DNA of 64,000 nucleotides from Desulfatibacillum alkenivorans DSM 16219 (GTDB lineage: Bacteria; Desulfobacterota; Desulfobacteria; Desulfobacterales; Desulfatibacillaceae), in the NCBI RefSeq assembly GCF_900142135.1, contig NZ_FQZU01000001.1, positions 347,653-411,652 of the forward strand, written 5' to 3'. The stretch's first letter is position 1; every line of letters begins with the position of its first letter. Below, piece after piece: positions 8,582-17,941 of the stretch. The position numbers and the translations under genes are program-made. A model generated the notes under the pieces. The model was not told the origin of the DNA. It was given only the letters and a program-made list of their open reading frames with translations, and did no database searches.

Positions 8582-9609
8582 GAGATTTTATCCTCTAAGT
8601 GTTTGATGCGTTTGGCAAGATTCCTGATTTCCTTGGCCAATTCCGGCAATTGGGGGATGATCCGCTGCACCCGCAGCCACAGTCGGTGGGGGATGCCCGG
8701 ACTTCCTGAAATAAATTGTCCGCCTTCCAGGTCCTTGGCGATGCCGGCCTGAGGCCCTATGACGGTATCGTCGCCAATGGTGACGTGGTCGCTGATACCC
8801 GCCTGTCCGGCAATGACCACGCGCCGGCCCAACTTGGAGCTGCCTGAAATGCCGGCCTGGGCCACCAGCAGGGTGTCGTCCCCCACCTGGACGTTGTGGC
8901 CTACGTGCACCAGATTGTCGGTTTTGACGCCATTGCCTATATAGGTGCTTCCAAAGGTCGCCCTGTCTATGGTGTTGTTGGCGCCGATTTCCACGTCATC
9001 GCCTATGCGGACGTTTCCAATCTGGGGGATTTTTTCATATCTTCCCCCGTCAGGCGCAAACCCGTAACCATCCGCGCCGATTACCGTCCCTGCGTGGATG
9101 ATCGTCCTGTCGCCCACTTGGCAGTTATCCAGGATGGTCACGTTGGGGTATAGGGTCACGTCGTCGCCGATTTTCACCCCATCGCCTAACACGACATTGG
9201 GCATGAGGATCACATTGGAGCCCACGGCGACGCCGGAGCCTATGACAACCCCGGGGGCGGCGGAAAAATTTTCGCCGCTGGAAAAATTTTCGCCCACATG
9301 AACGCCGGGGTGAACGCCCGGGGCCGGCTTGGGAGGCGGATTGTACAGGGCGATGGCCCTGGCGAAACAAGCGTAGGGATTTTGCACCCTAATGAGGTTT
9401 CGATCCGCATCCGGAGCGTTGGCCGCAACAATCACGGCGCCCGCCCGGGTTTCGGCCAGCCGCTTGAAATATTTGGCGTTGGCCGCGCAGGTGATATGCT
9501 GCGGCCCCGCCTCTTCAAAAGGCATGACGCCCGAAATTTCCAGGGCCGGGTCCCCCTGAACGGCGCCTCCCAAATATTCGGCCAAGTAATCCAGGGTGTA
9601 AGTAGTCAT
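8578..9609 (-). CDS. lpxD: UDP-3-O-(3-hydroxyacyl)glucosamine N-acyltransferase
   Basis: LpxD adds the second, N-linked 3-hydroxyacyl chain of lipid A. The 343-residue protein has the LpxD N-terminal uridine-binding domain (residues 1-105), then many hexapeptide repeats, then a C-terminal helix. H-V-G-H-N-V-Q-V-G holds the expected catalytic His. It follows the ompH/skp gene with a four-base gap and overlaps fabZ. The bam-skp-lpxD-fabZ-lpxA order is the same as in enterobacteria. Confidence 0.96.
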   Translation of the reverse strand: MTTYTLDYLAEYLGGAVQGDPALEISGVMPFEEAGPQHITCAANAKYFKRLAETRAGAVIVAANAPDADRNLIRVQNPYACFARAIALYNPPPKPAPGVHPGVHVGENFSSGENFSAAPGVVIGSGVAVGSNVILMPNVVLGDGVKIGDDVTLYPNVTILDNCQVGDRTIIHAGTVIGADGYGFAPDGGRYEKIPQIGNVRIGDDVEIGANNTIDRATFGSTYIGNGVKTDNLVHVGHNVQVGDDTLLVAQAGISGSSKLGRRVVIAGQAGISDHVTIGDDTVIGPQAGIAKDLEGGQFISGSPGIPHRLWLRVQRIIPQLPELAKEIRNLAKRIKHLEDKIS

Positions 9610-9613
9610 GGCT

Positions 9614-10132
9614 TTATTTTTTGTGCCTGGCGTTGATTTCCTTGATAACCTGGTCCGTGATGTTCATGCCGTCCAGGTTGAACATTACCCCGCCTTCCTG
9701 ACGTTCTATGATCAGAGTGTATTGCTCTTTTTTTGCGATTTCGTCCACCACGTCCAGGATGGCCTTGTGGAGGCCGGTGGTCAGGGTGTATTCCAATTGC
9801 TTGAGTTCATCCAGGTATTTTTTCTGCAGAACCTGAAAGTCGCCCGACTCGATGCGCAACTGGCGCATTTTCTCTTCTTTGACTTCGTCCTTAAGGAACT
9901 TGGCCTGGCTTTCCAATTGCTGCTTCAGGTTGTTGAGAGAGGTTTGGCGCGCTTCCAGATCGGCCGTTTTCTTCTCGGTTTCAGTCTTTAGTTGACTGGA
10001 ATAGTCCATGCCCATTTTGGAGGTTTCCATAATTTTTTGGACGTCCACGATTCCGATTTTGTTGGCCAGAGCGCAGGGAATTCCCATTGCAAAGACAAGA
10101 AGTAAAGACAAGATTGCTAATTTTGTACGCAT
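9614..10132 (-). CDS. OmpH/Skp family periplasmic chaperone
   Basis: Skp-type chaperones hold unfolded outer-membrane proteins on the way to BamA. The 172-residue protein starts at an ATG with AAGGAGG seven bases upstream (a TTG just before it was rejected). It has a signal peptide of about 23 residues ending A-L-A before N-K-I-G-I-V-D-V-Q-K-I. The middle (about 45-120) is highly charged and coiled-coil-like, as expected for the tentacles of the trimer. It lies between bamA and lpxD. Confidence 0.9.
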   Translation of the reverse strand: MRTKLAILSLLLVFAMGIPCALANKIGIVDVQKIMETSKMGMDYSSQLKTETEKKTADLEARQTSLNNLKQQLESQAKFLKDEVKEEKMRQLRIESGDFQVLQKKYLDELKQLEYTLTTGLHKAILDVVDEIAKKEQYTLIIERQEGGVMFNLDGMNITDQVIKEINARHKK

Positions 10133-10178
10133 CAAACAGCCTCCTTAATTATAATTGCGTTGCATCGTTTTTTTCTAA

Positions 10179-12836
10179 CTAAAAAGCGCCGCCCATGGTG
10201 AATTCCCAGCGGCCGTCAGAGTCTTCGTCTCCCTGAGGATCGATGATGTAACCCCTTTCCAGGCGAATGGGGCCGACCGGAGAGTACCAGCGAATTCCAA
10301 AGCCCCAGCTTTCGCGCAGCTTTTGCAGGTTCACGAGTTCTCCGTTATTGTACACGTCGCCTGTATCATAGAACGCCAGGCCGATAAGGCCGGCTTCCTT
10401 GACCAGGGGGAAGTGGAATTCCAGGTTGAACTGGACGAACTTGTTGCCGCCGATTAAAGCGCCGTCATCGTCCTCTGGGCTCAGGTCCTCCCATGTGTAC
10501 CCGCGCATGGAGTTGATTCCGCCCAGGTAAAAGCGTTCGTAGGTGGGCAGGTAGCCGTGGCTTTTATTCTCTTCCACAAAGCCCGCTTTGCCGTGGGCGA
10601 AAAACACCGTATCCCAAAACAAGGGAAATAACCAGCCGGATTCAGCCACATACTTGGTGAAAGCAAGGTCGCCTCCCATGGGGCCGCCTGCGTACTGGAC
10701 GCTGGCCTTATGATAAGAGCCCTTGGTGGCGTTAAAGGATTTGTTTCTCGAGTCGTAGGCAATGGTTCCCATGATGCTGGATTCCACGTTTTCGCCTTCC
10801 ACCGCCCATACAAGATCCGACGCGTAAACGCTGATGTCGTTGATGTCGGATATGTCGTAGGCATAAGACACGTAGGCGCGGGTGTAATTCCAGATGGGGT
10901 AGCCCAGGCTGAGGGTGCCGCCCACCCGGTCGCGGGTGTAGGTGTCATAGTCCCTGGTCCAATTATAGAGGTCCGCGCCTGCTGTCAAGCGGGAATCGAA
11001 AAGCCAGGGCTCGGTGAAGCTCATGGAAAACTTGCTGGAGCTGCCGCCCATCTGGGCTTTGAGGTCCAGGGACTGGCCGCGGCCGAAAAGGTTTTTCTGG
11101 CCGATGGAGACCATGCCGAAGGCGTCGTCCGTGTTGCTGTAGCCGCCGCCGAACATGAAGGCGCCTGTGGGCTTTTCCTTCACGTTGATTTTAAGGATCA
11201 TCTTGTTTTCGTCGCTGCCCTTGACCGTGTCCACCTTGACGTCTTCAAAAAAGTCCAGGCGAACCAGGTTGCGCACGCCGCGCTTCATCAGGCTGCCGTT
11301 GTATAAGGCCTGCTCCTGGATGGGCAGTTCCCGGCGGATGACTTTTTCACGGGTTTTCGTGTTGCCCGTGATGATGATCTTTTCGTAGTAAACTTCCGGA
11401 CCCTTGGTAATATTAAAGGTGATGTCCACCTCAAGCCTTTCCCTGTCCGGGCGAATGGCGGGATAGATTTCAGCGTAGGCGTAGCCCTGATCCATGTACA
11501 GGTCCGAAAGGGTCAGGATGTCCTTCTGCACGGTTTCGCGGCTGAAAACCTTGCCGGTTTCCTTGCCGGTGAGCAGGGGCTCCAAAATATCGTCCTGGGG
11601 CAGAATCAGGGATTCGCCGTCCGGAGTGGACAAGGAGATGCGGCCCACCTTGTATTGGGCGCCTTCCTTGATTTTCACCAGGATGTGGATCGACTCCCCG
11701 TCCACCTGAACTTCCGGCTCCGAGATGCTGGCCTCCACATAGCCGTGGTTATGATAAAACTGATTCAGCCTTGCGCCGTCCTGCCTCAGGTCTTCGGCGT
11801 TCAGTACGCCGGAGTCCGTAATCCAGGAGAAAAACCCCTTTTCCGAGGTTTTCATGACCTTTTTGAGCTTCCTGTCGGAAAAAGCCTCGTTGCCTTCAAA
11901 GGCGATTTCCTCGATCATGACTTTCTTTCCTTCCTCGATGTTGATTTCCAGGTCGGAAAGATGCTCTTTATAAGGGACTATCTCGTAAGTGACCTTTGCG
12001 TTATGATAGTTTTCCTCTTTGTACAGCTCCCTGACTTTATTAATGTTATCCTCAATCCTGCGGATATTGAGGATCGAACCGCGGGAGATGTCCATGGCGG
12101 CCAGGATGTCCTCATCCTCGATTTTTTTGTTGCCGACCAGCTTGATCATGTGGAGGGTGGGCTTTTCAAGGACCGTAAAGGTGATGATCACGCCGCCGGC
12201 GGTTTCCTGGGATTCCACGCGGATGTCTTCAAAATAGCCCATGGCGAAAATAGCACGGATGTCGTCGGCCATGGCGCCGGGGGAGTACATGTCTCCCTTT
12301 TTGGTCTTGATTTTCTCAATGATGGCGTCGCTTTCAATACGGCTGTTGCCCAGAACCTTGATGTCCATAACGGTTTTACGGCCCAGGACCTTGGAGGCGA
12401 CGTCTTTACTCAGCTCGCCCACCTTGCCCATGAGGGTCTCCATGCCGTAGCCTTCCACATAGGCGGCCTTGATGGGCGACTGCACATAGGTGGACAGCAC
12501 TTTGGCGTCCAGGCTGTAACGATTGCCCACCTTGGAAAAGCTGCCCCAAACCAGGTAATCGGCCGAGGCCTTCTTACCCAACTCCCTCAAGGCTTGAATA
12601 TCCATGCGGGCGGGGTCGGTTCTTTCCGGGACCGCTACGGAGCCCACCGAGGCGACAGCGCCTTCCCGGTCCAGATTCTTTTCCAGTTCCTTGGGGATCT
12701 GAGTGCTCAGATACCCCAGGTTCTCCATGGTATGGATGGAAAAGGGGAGGATTTCCACTTTTGGTGCGGAGTCCGCCCACACCATAGGGGTTGCCAGAAT
12801 GCAGAGAAACAGGGCGGCTAACAGGGGTTTTTTCAT
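10179..12836 (-). CDS. bamA: outer membrane protein assembly factor BamA with extra N-terminal domain
   Basis: BamA inserts beta-barrel proteins into the outer membrane. From the ATG at 12836 (GAGGTG upstream) the protein has 885 residues: a signal peptide ending A-D-S, then about 120 residues resembling a TolB-N-type alpha/beta domain (A-D-Y-L-V-W-G-S-F, Y-S-L-D-A-K-V-L). Then come five POTRA repeats (about 150-500, beginning D-I-K-V-L-G-N-S-R-I) and the Omp85 barrel. The barrel includes V-G-G-T-L-S-L-G and the signature G-G-x-x-S-M-R-G-Y-T, and ends M-G-G-A-F with a terminal Phe. The domain before POTRA1 is absent from E. coli BamA, which has about 810 residues. Confidence 0.95.
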   Translation of the reverse strand: MKKPLLAALFLCILATPMVWADSAPKVEILPFSIHTMENLGYLSTQIPKELEKNLDREGAVASVGSVAVPERTDPARMDIQALRELGKKASADYLVWGSFSKVGNRYSLDAKVLSTYVQSPIKAAYVEGYGMETLMGKVGELSKDVASKVLGRKTVMDIKVLGNSRIESDAIIEKIKTKKGDMYSPGAMADDIRAIFAMGYFEDIRVESQETAGGVIITFTVLEKPTLHMIKLVGNKKIEDEDILAAMDISRGSILNIRRIEDNINKVRELYKEENYHNAKVTYEIVPYKEHLSDLEINIEEGKKVMIEEIAFEGNEAFSDRKLKKVMKTSEKGFFSWITDSGVLNAEDLRQDGARLNQFYHNHGYVEASISEPEVQVDGESIHILVKIKEGAQYKVGRISLSTPDGESLILPQDDILEPLLTGKETGKVFSRETVQKDILTLSDLYMDQGYAYAEIYPAIRPDRERLEVDITFNITKGPEVYYEKIIITGNTKTREKVIRRELPIQEQALYNGSLMKRGVRNLVRLDFFEDVKVDTVKGSDENKMILKINVKEKPTGAFMFGGGYSNTDDAFGMVSIGQKNLFGRGQSLDLKAQMGGSSSKFSMSFTEPWLFDSRLTAGADLYNWTRDYDTYTRDRVGGTLSLGYPIWNYTRAYVSYAYDISDINDISVYASDLVWAVEGENVESSIMGTIAYDSRNKSFNATKGSYHKASVQYAGGPMGGDLAFTKYVAESGWLFPLFWDTVFFAHGKAGFVEENKSHGYLPTYERFYLGGINSMRGYTWEDLSPEDDDGALIGGNKFVQFNLEFHFPLVKEAGLIGLAFYDTGDVYNNGELVNLQKLRESWGFGIRWYSPVGPIRLERGYIIDPQGDEDSDGRWEFTMGGAF

Positions 12837-12844
12837 AATCACCT

Positions 12845-13531
12845 CTACTGCTCTAGGATCAGCTTGCCTTCGCTAACGGTCACTTGGCGTTGCATCATTT
12901 CAGCCAGTTGCATATTATGGGTGACCACTACCATGGTCATCTTTTTTTCTTGGTTCAATTCGCACAGCAATTCGTGGATCAGGGCGCCGGTCTTGACGTC
13001 CAGGTTGCCCGTGGGTTCGTCCGCCAGCAACAGAGGCGGATCCATGATCAGGGCTCTGGCCACGGCCACCCTTTGCTGCTCGCCGCCGGAAAGTTCTCCG
13101 ATGCGGTGGTTCAGGCGATGGCTCATTCCAACCCGCTCCAGCATGGCTTCGGCTTTCTCCTCCGCCTGTTTGGCGTTCAGGCCGCTGATTCTCGCCGGCA
13201 TGGCGGCGTTTTCCAGAGCGGTGAATCCGGGCAGCAAATGATGGAACTGAAAGACAAAGCCCACATTCTTGTTGCGAAACCGGGAAAGCTGAGCGTCCTG
13301 CATGGCAAAGACGTCCCGGCCGTTAATATGGAGCTCGCCCGCATCCGGCCTGTCCAGGGCGCCCAGGATGTGAAGCAGGGTGGACTTGCCAATGCCGGAA
13401 GCCCCCACCACAGCCACGCTTTGGCCCGCCGGCGCCGTAAAATCCAGGCCGGACAGGATGGTCAGCGTATTGTCGTCCGTTGCAAAACGCCGGACCAGCC
13501 CTTTGGCTTCTATGCACGGAACCTCAACCAT
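12845..13531 (-). CDS. lolD: lipoprotein-releasing ABC ATPase LolD
   Basis: LolD powers release of outer-membrane lipoproteins from the inner membrane. The 228-residue ATPase has Walker A G-A-S-G-I-G-K-S-T (43-51), a Q-loop, the signature L-S-G-G-E-Q-Q-R-V-A near 140, Walker B L-L-L-A-D-E-P-T and an H-loop His. The start was set at MVEVPCIEA because it overlaps the lolC stop by eight bases; a longer reading from 13555 lies deeper in lolC. It is followed three codons later by bamA, linking lipoprotein export and barrel assembly in one transcript. Confidence 0.93.
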   Translation of the reverse strand: MVEVPCIEAKGLVRRFATDDNTLTILSGLDFTAPAGQSVAVVGASGIGKSTLLHILGALDRPDAGELHINGRDVFAMQDAQLSRFRNKNVGFVFQFHHLLPGFTALENAAMPARISGLNAKQAEEKAEAMLERVGMSHRLNHRIGELSGGEQQRVAVARALIMDPPLLLADEPTGNLDVKTGALIHELLCELNQEKKMTMVVVTHNMQLAEMMQRQVTVSEGKLILEQ

Positions 13532-14771
13532 ACCGGATGATCTCCACGGGATCAAGGCGGGAAGCCCGCCATGCCGGATAAAGGGTGGCCAAAAGGCAAA
13601 TCAGCAAGGCCGCTCCGGAGATCACCAGCACGTCGAACATTTCCATTTTGACCGGCAAACGGTCGAACAAATACACAGACCCGTCCAATTTAATGAACTG
13701 GTACTTTTCCAGGATGGTGCACAGCAGCGTCCCGATGCTTATGCCGAGGGCCGTGCCAACGATTCCGATGAACATGCCGTTTAGCATAAAAATTTTTAAA
13801 ATGCTGCTTTTCGTGGCGCCCATGGCTTTCAGAATGGCTATGTCCTTGCGCTTTTCCGTCACCATCATGATCAGGGTGGTGGAAATATTGAAGGCCGCCA
13901 CCAGCACGATCAAAATCAAAATCACGAACATGGCCCTTTTTTCCATCTTAAGGGCTTCAAACAGGTTTTTGTTCATGCGCATCCAGTCCGTGGCCCAGAA
14001 CATGGGCCCCAGGGCGCGGGTGATTTCCGAAGCAATCTTGTCGGCCTTGTAAATGTCCTTCACCCGGACTTCCATGCCGGAGACCGCATCCCCCATGCGC
14101 AAAAACTTCTGGGCCTGCTTCAGGTCCATCCAGGCCAGGGTCGAGTCGTACTCGTACATGCCGCCTGAAAAAACGCCCACCACTTCCAGCCTCTGCATGG
14201 TGGGCATCATGCCCACCGGAGACAAGGTCCCGGACGGGGAGATGATGCTAATCACGTCCCCGGGGATGACGTTCAGGTTGCCGGCCATTTCCTTGCCCAG
14301 AATAATCCCCGGCCGTCCCTCCGGATTGGAGGCCTCATCCGGGACCAGACGGTCCCAGGCCCCCGGCGGTTCCACTTTATCTTTAAGGTCGAATATCTCG
14401 TTGCTCAGTACGGGGTTCACGCCCCTCAGCAAAGCGCCGGACGCGCCGCGCCTGCTGCGAATCATGGCCTGACTCTGGATGAACGGCGCCGCTCCCGAGA
14501 CTCCGGGAACCTGCAAAATTTCCTTCCTGGCTTCCATATATTCACCCATGCCCTGGGCCATGCCGCCCGGCATGACGATGACATGGGGCGTGGAGCCCAG
14601 AATGCGCTCCTTGATATGGGCTTCGGCGCCGGTCATGACGGCGATGACGACGATAAGAGCCGTCACCCCCAAACCCACCCCGCACAAAGACAGGACCGTG
14701 ATCAAGGACGCAAAGGCTTCCCTGCGTTTGGCCCTCAGGTAGCGGCCGCCGATAAATACCTCAAAGGCCAT
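13524..14771 (-). CDS. lolC: lipoprotein-releasing system permease LolC/LolE
   Basis: This inner-membrane permease of 415 residues works with LolD to extract lipoproteins. It begins M-A-F-E-V-F-I-G-G-R-Y-L-R-A-K-R, the usual LolC/E start, has one N-terminal transmembrane helix (about 22-46), a large periplasmic MacB-like domain, and three C-terminal helices. The C-terminal domain has F-N-I-S-T-T-L-I-M-M-V-T-E-K-R-K-D-I-A-I-L, typical of the family. Only one permease gene is present, so it probably acts as a single LolF-like subunit in a homodimer. It follows lysS after 12 bases. Confidence 0.92.
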   Translation of the reverse strand: MAFEVFIGGRYLRAKRREAFASLITVLSLCGVGLGVTALIVVIAVMTGAEAHIKERILGSTPHVIVMPGGMAQGMGEYMEARKEILQVPGVSGAAPFIQSQAMIRSRRGASGALLRGVNPVLSNEIFDLKDKVEPPGAWDRLVPDEASNPEGRPGIILGKEMAGNLNVIPGDVISIISPSGTLSPVGMMPTMQRLEVVGVFSGGMYEYDSTLAWMDLKQAQKFLRMGDAVSGMEVRVKDIYKADKIASEITRALGPMFWATDWMRMNKNLFEALKMEKRAMFVILILIVLVAAFNISTTLIMMVTEKRKDIAILKAMGATKSSILKIFMLNGMFIGIVGTALGISIGTLLCTILEKYQFIKLDGSVYLFDRLPVKMEMFDVLVISGAALLICLLATLYPAWRASRLDPVEIIRYG

Positions 14772-14783
14772 AATCTAAAGGAA

Positions 14784-16298
14784 TCATCCTTCCTTTTTAT
14801 TCGGCGCCTCGTCCCCGGTTTTCAGGGAAGCGGCATGGCGCATGTGCGGGAAGAGAATCACCTCCCTGATGGACGCGGCGTCGGTCAGCAGCATGGCAAG
14901 GCGGTCAATGCCCACGCCCTGGCCCGCGGTGGGCGGCATGCCGTATTCCAGAGCCTCCACATAGTCTTCGTCCATCCAATGGGCTTCTTCGTCCCCGGCT
15001 TCCTTATCCGCCACCTGTTGCAAAAAGCGGCCCCTCTGGTCGTCGGGATCGTTCAATTCGGAAAAGCCGTTGGCGATCTCCTTGCCGGCAATAAACAGTT
15101 CAAAGCGCTCGGTAAGATCCGGCTCCTTCTGGCTTCTGCGCGAAAGCGGCGATACTTCCACGGGATAGCTGTGGATGAAGGTGGGCTGGACCAACTCCGG
15201 CTCCACCAAGGCGTCAAAGAGCTTGGTGATGATTTTCCCCGTGCGCGCTTTTTTATCAATGGGCACGTTCTTGGATTCCGCAAAGGCGATGAGCTTGTCG
15301 CGGTCTTCCAGGACTTCCTTGTCCGCTCCGCCGATGGTTTGCAGGGCGTTGAACATGGAGATGCGCTTCCAGGGGCCTTCAAAGCTGATTTCCTGGCCCT
15401 GATACATAAAGGTCGTGGCGCCCAACACCTCTTTGGCCACGTGCTGAAACATCTCTTCGGTCAGGTCCATAAGGTCGTGATACGTGGCGTAAGCCCAGTA
15501 GAACTCCAGCATGGTGAACTCGGGGTTGTGCCGCGTGGACACCCCTTCGTTGCGGAAGTTGCGGTTGATCTCGTACACCCGCTCCAGGCCGCCGACCACC
15601 AGGCGCTTCAGGTAAAGCTCCGGGGCGATCCGCAGATACAGGGCCATGTCCAGGGCGTTATGGTGGGTCACAAAAGGGCACGCCTCGGCGCCGCCGGGAA
15701 TGGGCTGCATCATGGGCGTTTCCACTTCCAGAAAATCCCGTTGGTCGAAAAAGCTGCGCAAGGCCCGGACGATCTTGCTGCGGCGGATGAACGTCTCCCG
15801 GGTTTCCTCGTTCATGATCAGGTCCAGGTAGCGCTGACGATAGCGCTTTTCCGGATCTTTGAGCTTGTTGTATTTTTCCGGCAAAGGCCTGAGGGACTTG
15901 CAAAGGAGCGTCAACTCCCGAGCCGCCAGGGTCCATTCGCCGGTCTTGGTCTTGAAGATGGTTCCCTTAAGGCCCACAAAGTCGCCCACATGCAGGGTTT
16001 TGAATACTTTAAAGGCCTGCTCGTCAACCTGATCCTTGCGGATGTAAGCCTGCATCTGGCCGGTTCTGTCCTTGAACCGCACAAAGGCCGACTTTCCAAA
16101 CTTATTGATGGCCATGAGCCTGCCTGCCACGCCGAACACAGGGCCTTCGTCCGTCAGGCTGTCGGGGGCTTCTTCGGTTAGGGCCAATATTTCCGATATG
16201 GTGTTTTCTACGACATATCCGCTGGGATAGGGCTCTATGCCTTCTTCGCGAAGGGCTTCCATTTTCTCCCGGCGTATGTCCAGTTCCGTTTTTTTCAC
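14784..16298 (-). CDS. lysS: lysyl-tRNA synthetase, class II
   Basis: LysRS charges tRNA-Lys. The 504-residue class II enzyme has the N-terminal OB-fold anticodon domain (about 55-150, with F-V-R-F-K-D-R-T-G), motif 2 [15 protein letters not shown] and motif 3 G-x-G-I-D-R-L-A-M-L. The start is GTG with AAGGA ten bases before it; the N-terminus ([19 protein letters not shown]) fits the family. It is the first gene of the envelope operon, so lipoprotein export and lipid A synthesis probably share its promoter. Confidence 0.96.
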   Translation of the reverse strand: MKKTELDIRREKMEALREEGIEPYPSGYVVENTISEILALTEEAPDSLTDEGPVFGVAGRLMAINKFGKSAFVRFKDRTGQMQAYIRKDQVDEQAFKVFKTLHVGDFVGLKGTIFKTKTGEWTLAARELTLLCKSLRPLPEKYNKLKDPEKRYRQRYLDLIMNEETRETFIRRSKIVRALRSFFDQRDFLEVETPMMQPIPGGAEACPFVTHHNALDMALYLRIAPELYLKRLVVGGLERVYEINRNFRNEGVSTRHNPEFTMLEFYWAYATYHDLMDLTEEMFQHVAKEVLGATTFMYQGQEISFEGPWKRISMFNALQTIGGADKEVLEDRDKLIAFAESKNVPIDKKARTGKIITKLFDALVEPELVQPTFIHSYPVEVSPLSRRSQKEPDLTERFELFIAGKEIANGFSELNDPDDQRGRFLQQVADKEAGDEEAHWMDEDYVEALEYGMPPTAGQGVGIDRLAMLLTDAASIREVILFPHMRHAASLKTGDEAPNKKEG

Positions 16299-16578
16299 TT
16301 GTCTTTGTTCCTTGTCATTCCGGCGGTGCGTCCCGCCTTTTCATCCGGGCTGCAAGCTAATGAATCATCCTGGATTGCAGCATAGTCTATCGTCCATAAG
16401 CACGTTAGCTTCTTTAAACCGATACTGTTAAAACATAGGCTTTGCCAGTGTCAACCCGGATTATTGAGGCGTGCGCTGCATGAATTGCATAATTGCTTAA
16501 AAAACAAAGATTTGCAACAAAGAATCCTATCTTGAAAAAAGATTTCGCCATGTCTCCGGGTTTTGAAGGGTTTGGGGA
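16299..16578 (-). promoter_or_regulatory. spacer upstream of lysS with a candidate promoter
   Basis: No gene is seen in these 280 bases. On the minus strand a perfect -35 TTGACA occurs at 16449-16454 (read as TGTCAA on plus) about 150 bases before lysS, but the -10 region 17 bases on (TTAACA) is poor. This would give the long lysS-lol-bam-lpx operon a leader of roughly 120 bases. No clear terminator for the pilS-side transcript is visible. Confidence 0.3.
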
Positions 16579-17919
16579 TCAATCCGGGGCCGAGACAGGG
16601 GGGGCGGCCCGGCGGGCCATGACGGAAAAGGTGCTGCCTTTTTCAGGCACGCTGTCCACGTCCAAAAGGAAGCCGTAGGCCTCCAGAATCCGGTATACAA
16701 CGCACAGCCCCAAACCGCTGCCCTGGGATTTGGTGGTGAAAAAAGGCTCGAAAAGGGATTTCATGGTGTTTTCATCTATGCCTGAGCCGTCGTCCTTAAC
16801 CCGAATGGCTATGGTCTCATTATCGACGGCCTCTGTGATAATGGTCACATGGCCTTCGCTTTCAATGGCCTGGGCCGAATTTAAAAGGAAGTTCCAGATC
16901 ACCTGCCTTAAATGGGAGGCGTCCATGGCGATCCAGTGGGACGGGTCCAGTTTGACGTCGATGGTCAGCCTGTCCGCGGCCATGCGGTCCCGGCGGAAAA
17001 GCTCCACAATTTCGTTCAAATGATTGGCCAGGCAGATGGGGGTCGGGTTTTTGGGCACAGGCCTGGCGAACTGCAGAAATTCGTTGACCAGGTCCCCCAG
17101 GCGGTCAGCCTCTCTCAAGATAATGCGCATGAGCTTTTCGTTGGCCGGCTCCAGGACCAGGTCGTCGTGAAGCAATCGCACCGACCCCACAAGGGCGGCA
17201 AGGGGGTTTTTGATTTCATGGGTCAGGCGGGCCGCCATTTCGCCGATGGCCGCCATTTTTTCCACCCGCTGCATGTGCTGGCGGACGGAGCGCAGCTCCT
17301 GCCGGGTTTTGTATTCCTGTTCGGAGAGAAGGCTGCTGAGGCCTGCCACCAAAAAACAGGCTACGGTGGTCATCAAGATTTTGAAGACGATCTGGTTCCA
17401 GGGGACCTCGCCCGTGGAGATGCCCGCCCCTTTGTCAAAGGCTTCCAGAAGCCCGAAATACTCCAGGTCGATCAACAGGCCGTATTGGATGCTGCACAGG
17501 GCTGCAATAATAACGGTTCCGTTCCGCTGGAGAAAGAGGCTGGAGTATATGATAATTACCAGATATAAAAAGGAGAAAACGCTGGAATAGCCGCCGGTTA
17601 CATAAATAACGAGGGTTACCAGCACGGTGTCCAGCGCCAATTGCACGTAGGAGAAGATGTGCAGGGGAATGGTGGAAAACAGCAGGGCGTAAAAAAAGGT
17701 CAGGAGATAGGTGCCTGCTATGATGCCGTACAATACCAGCAGGGGAGGGGTGGCGTCCAGGGGCGGGTCCTGCCACTGGGCCACGATGGTCGCTCCCAAA
17801 AGAAGGGTGGTGAAAACCACCCTCAGGAGCATGAGCCATTGGAGCCGGGGCCTTAACTCATGTTCGGATGCAGGCCCCGGCCCTCTTCTTTCTTGAAATG
17901 TTACCCGTGCGGTTGACAA
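16579..17919 (-). CDS. PilS-like membrane sensor histidine kinase
   Basis: This 446-residue kinase has about six N-terminal transmembrane helices (30-195), a short coiled linker, then HisKA with A-R-L-T-H-E-I-K-N-P-L-A-A-L (phospho-accepting His) and a HATPase domain. The HATPase domain has an N-box, G1 D-D-G-S-G-I-D, F-box F-E-P-F-F-T-T-K and G2 G-S-G-L-G-L. The layout matches PilS, which with PilR controls type IV pilin transcription, and it lies 23 bases after pilC. No pilR is found on its 3' side, where lysS follows. The proposed TTG start (GGAG ten bases before) is uncertain. Confidence 0.85.
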   Translation of the reverse strand: MSTARVTFQERRGPGPASEHELRPRLQWLMLLRVVFTTLLLGATIVAQWQDPPLDATPPLLVLYGIIAGTYLLTFFYALLFSTIPLHIFSYVQLALDTVLVTLVIYVTGGYSSVFSFLYLVIIIYSSLFLQRNGTVIIAALCSIQYGLLIDLEYFGLLEAFDKGAGISTGEVPWNQIVFKILMTTVACFLVAGLSSLLSEQEYKTRQELRSVRQHMQRVEKMAAIGEMAARLTHEIKNPLAALVGSVRLLHDDLVLEPANEKLMRIILREADRLGDLVNEFLQFARPVPKNPTPICLANHLNEIVELFRRDRMAADRLTIDVKLDPSHWIAMDASHLRQVIWNFLLNSAQAIESEGHVTIITEAVDNETIAIRVKDDGSGIDENTMKSLFEPFFTTKSQGSGLGLCVVYRILEAYGFLLDVDSVPEKGSTFSVMARRAAPPVSAPD

Positions 17920-17941
17920 TGATCCGTCTCTCCGGAGGAGT

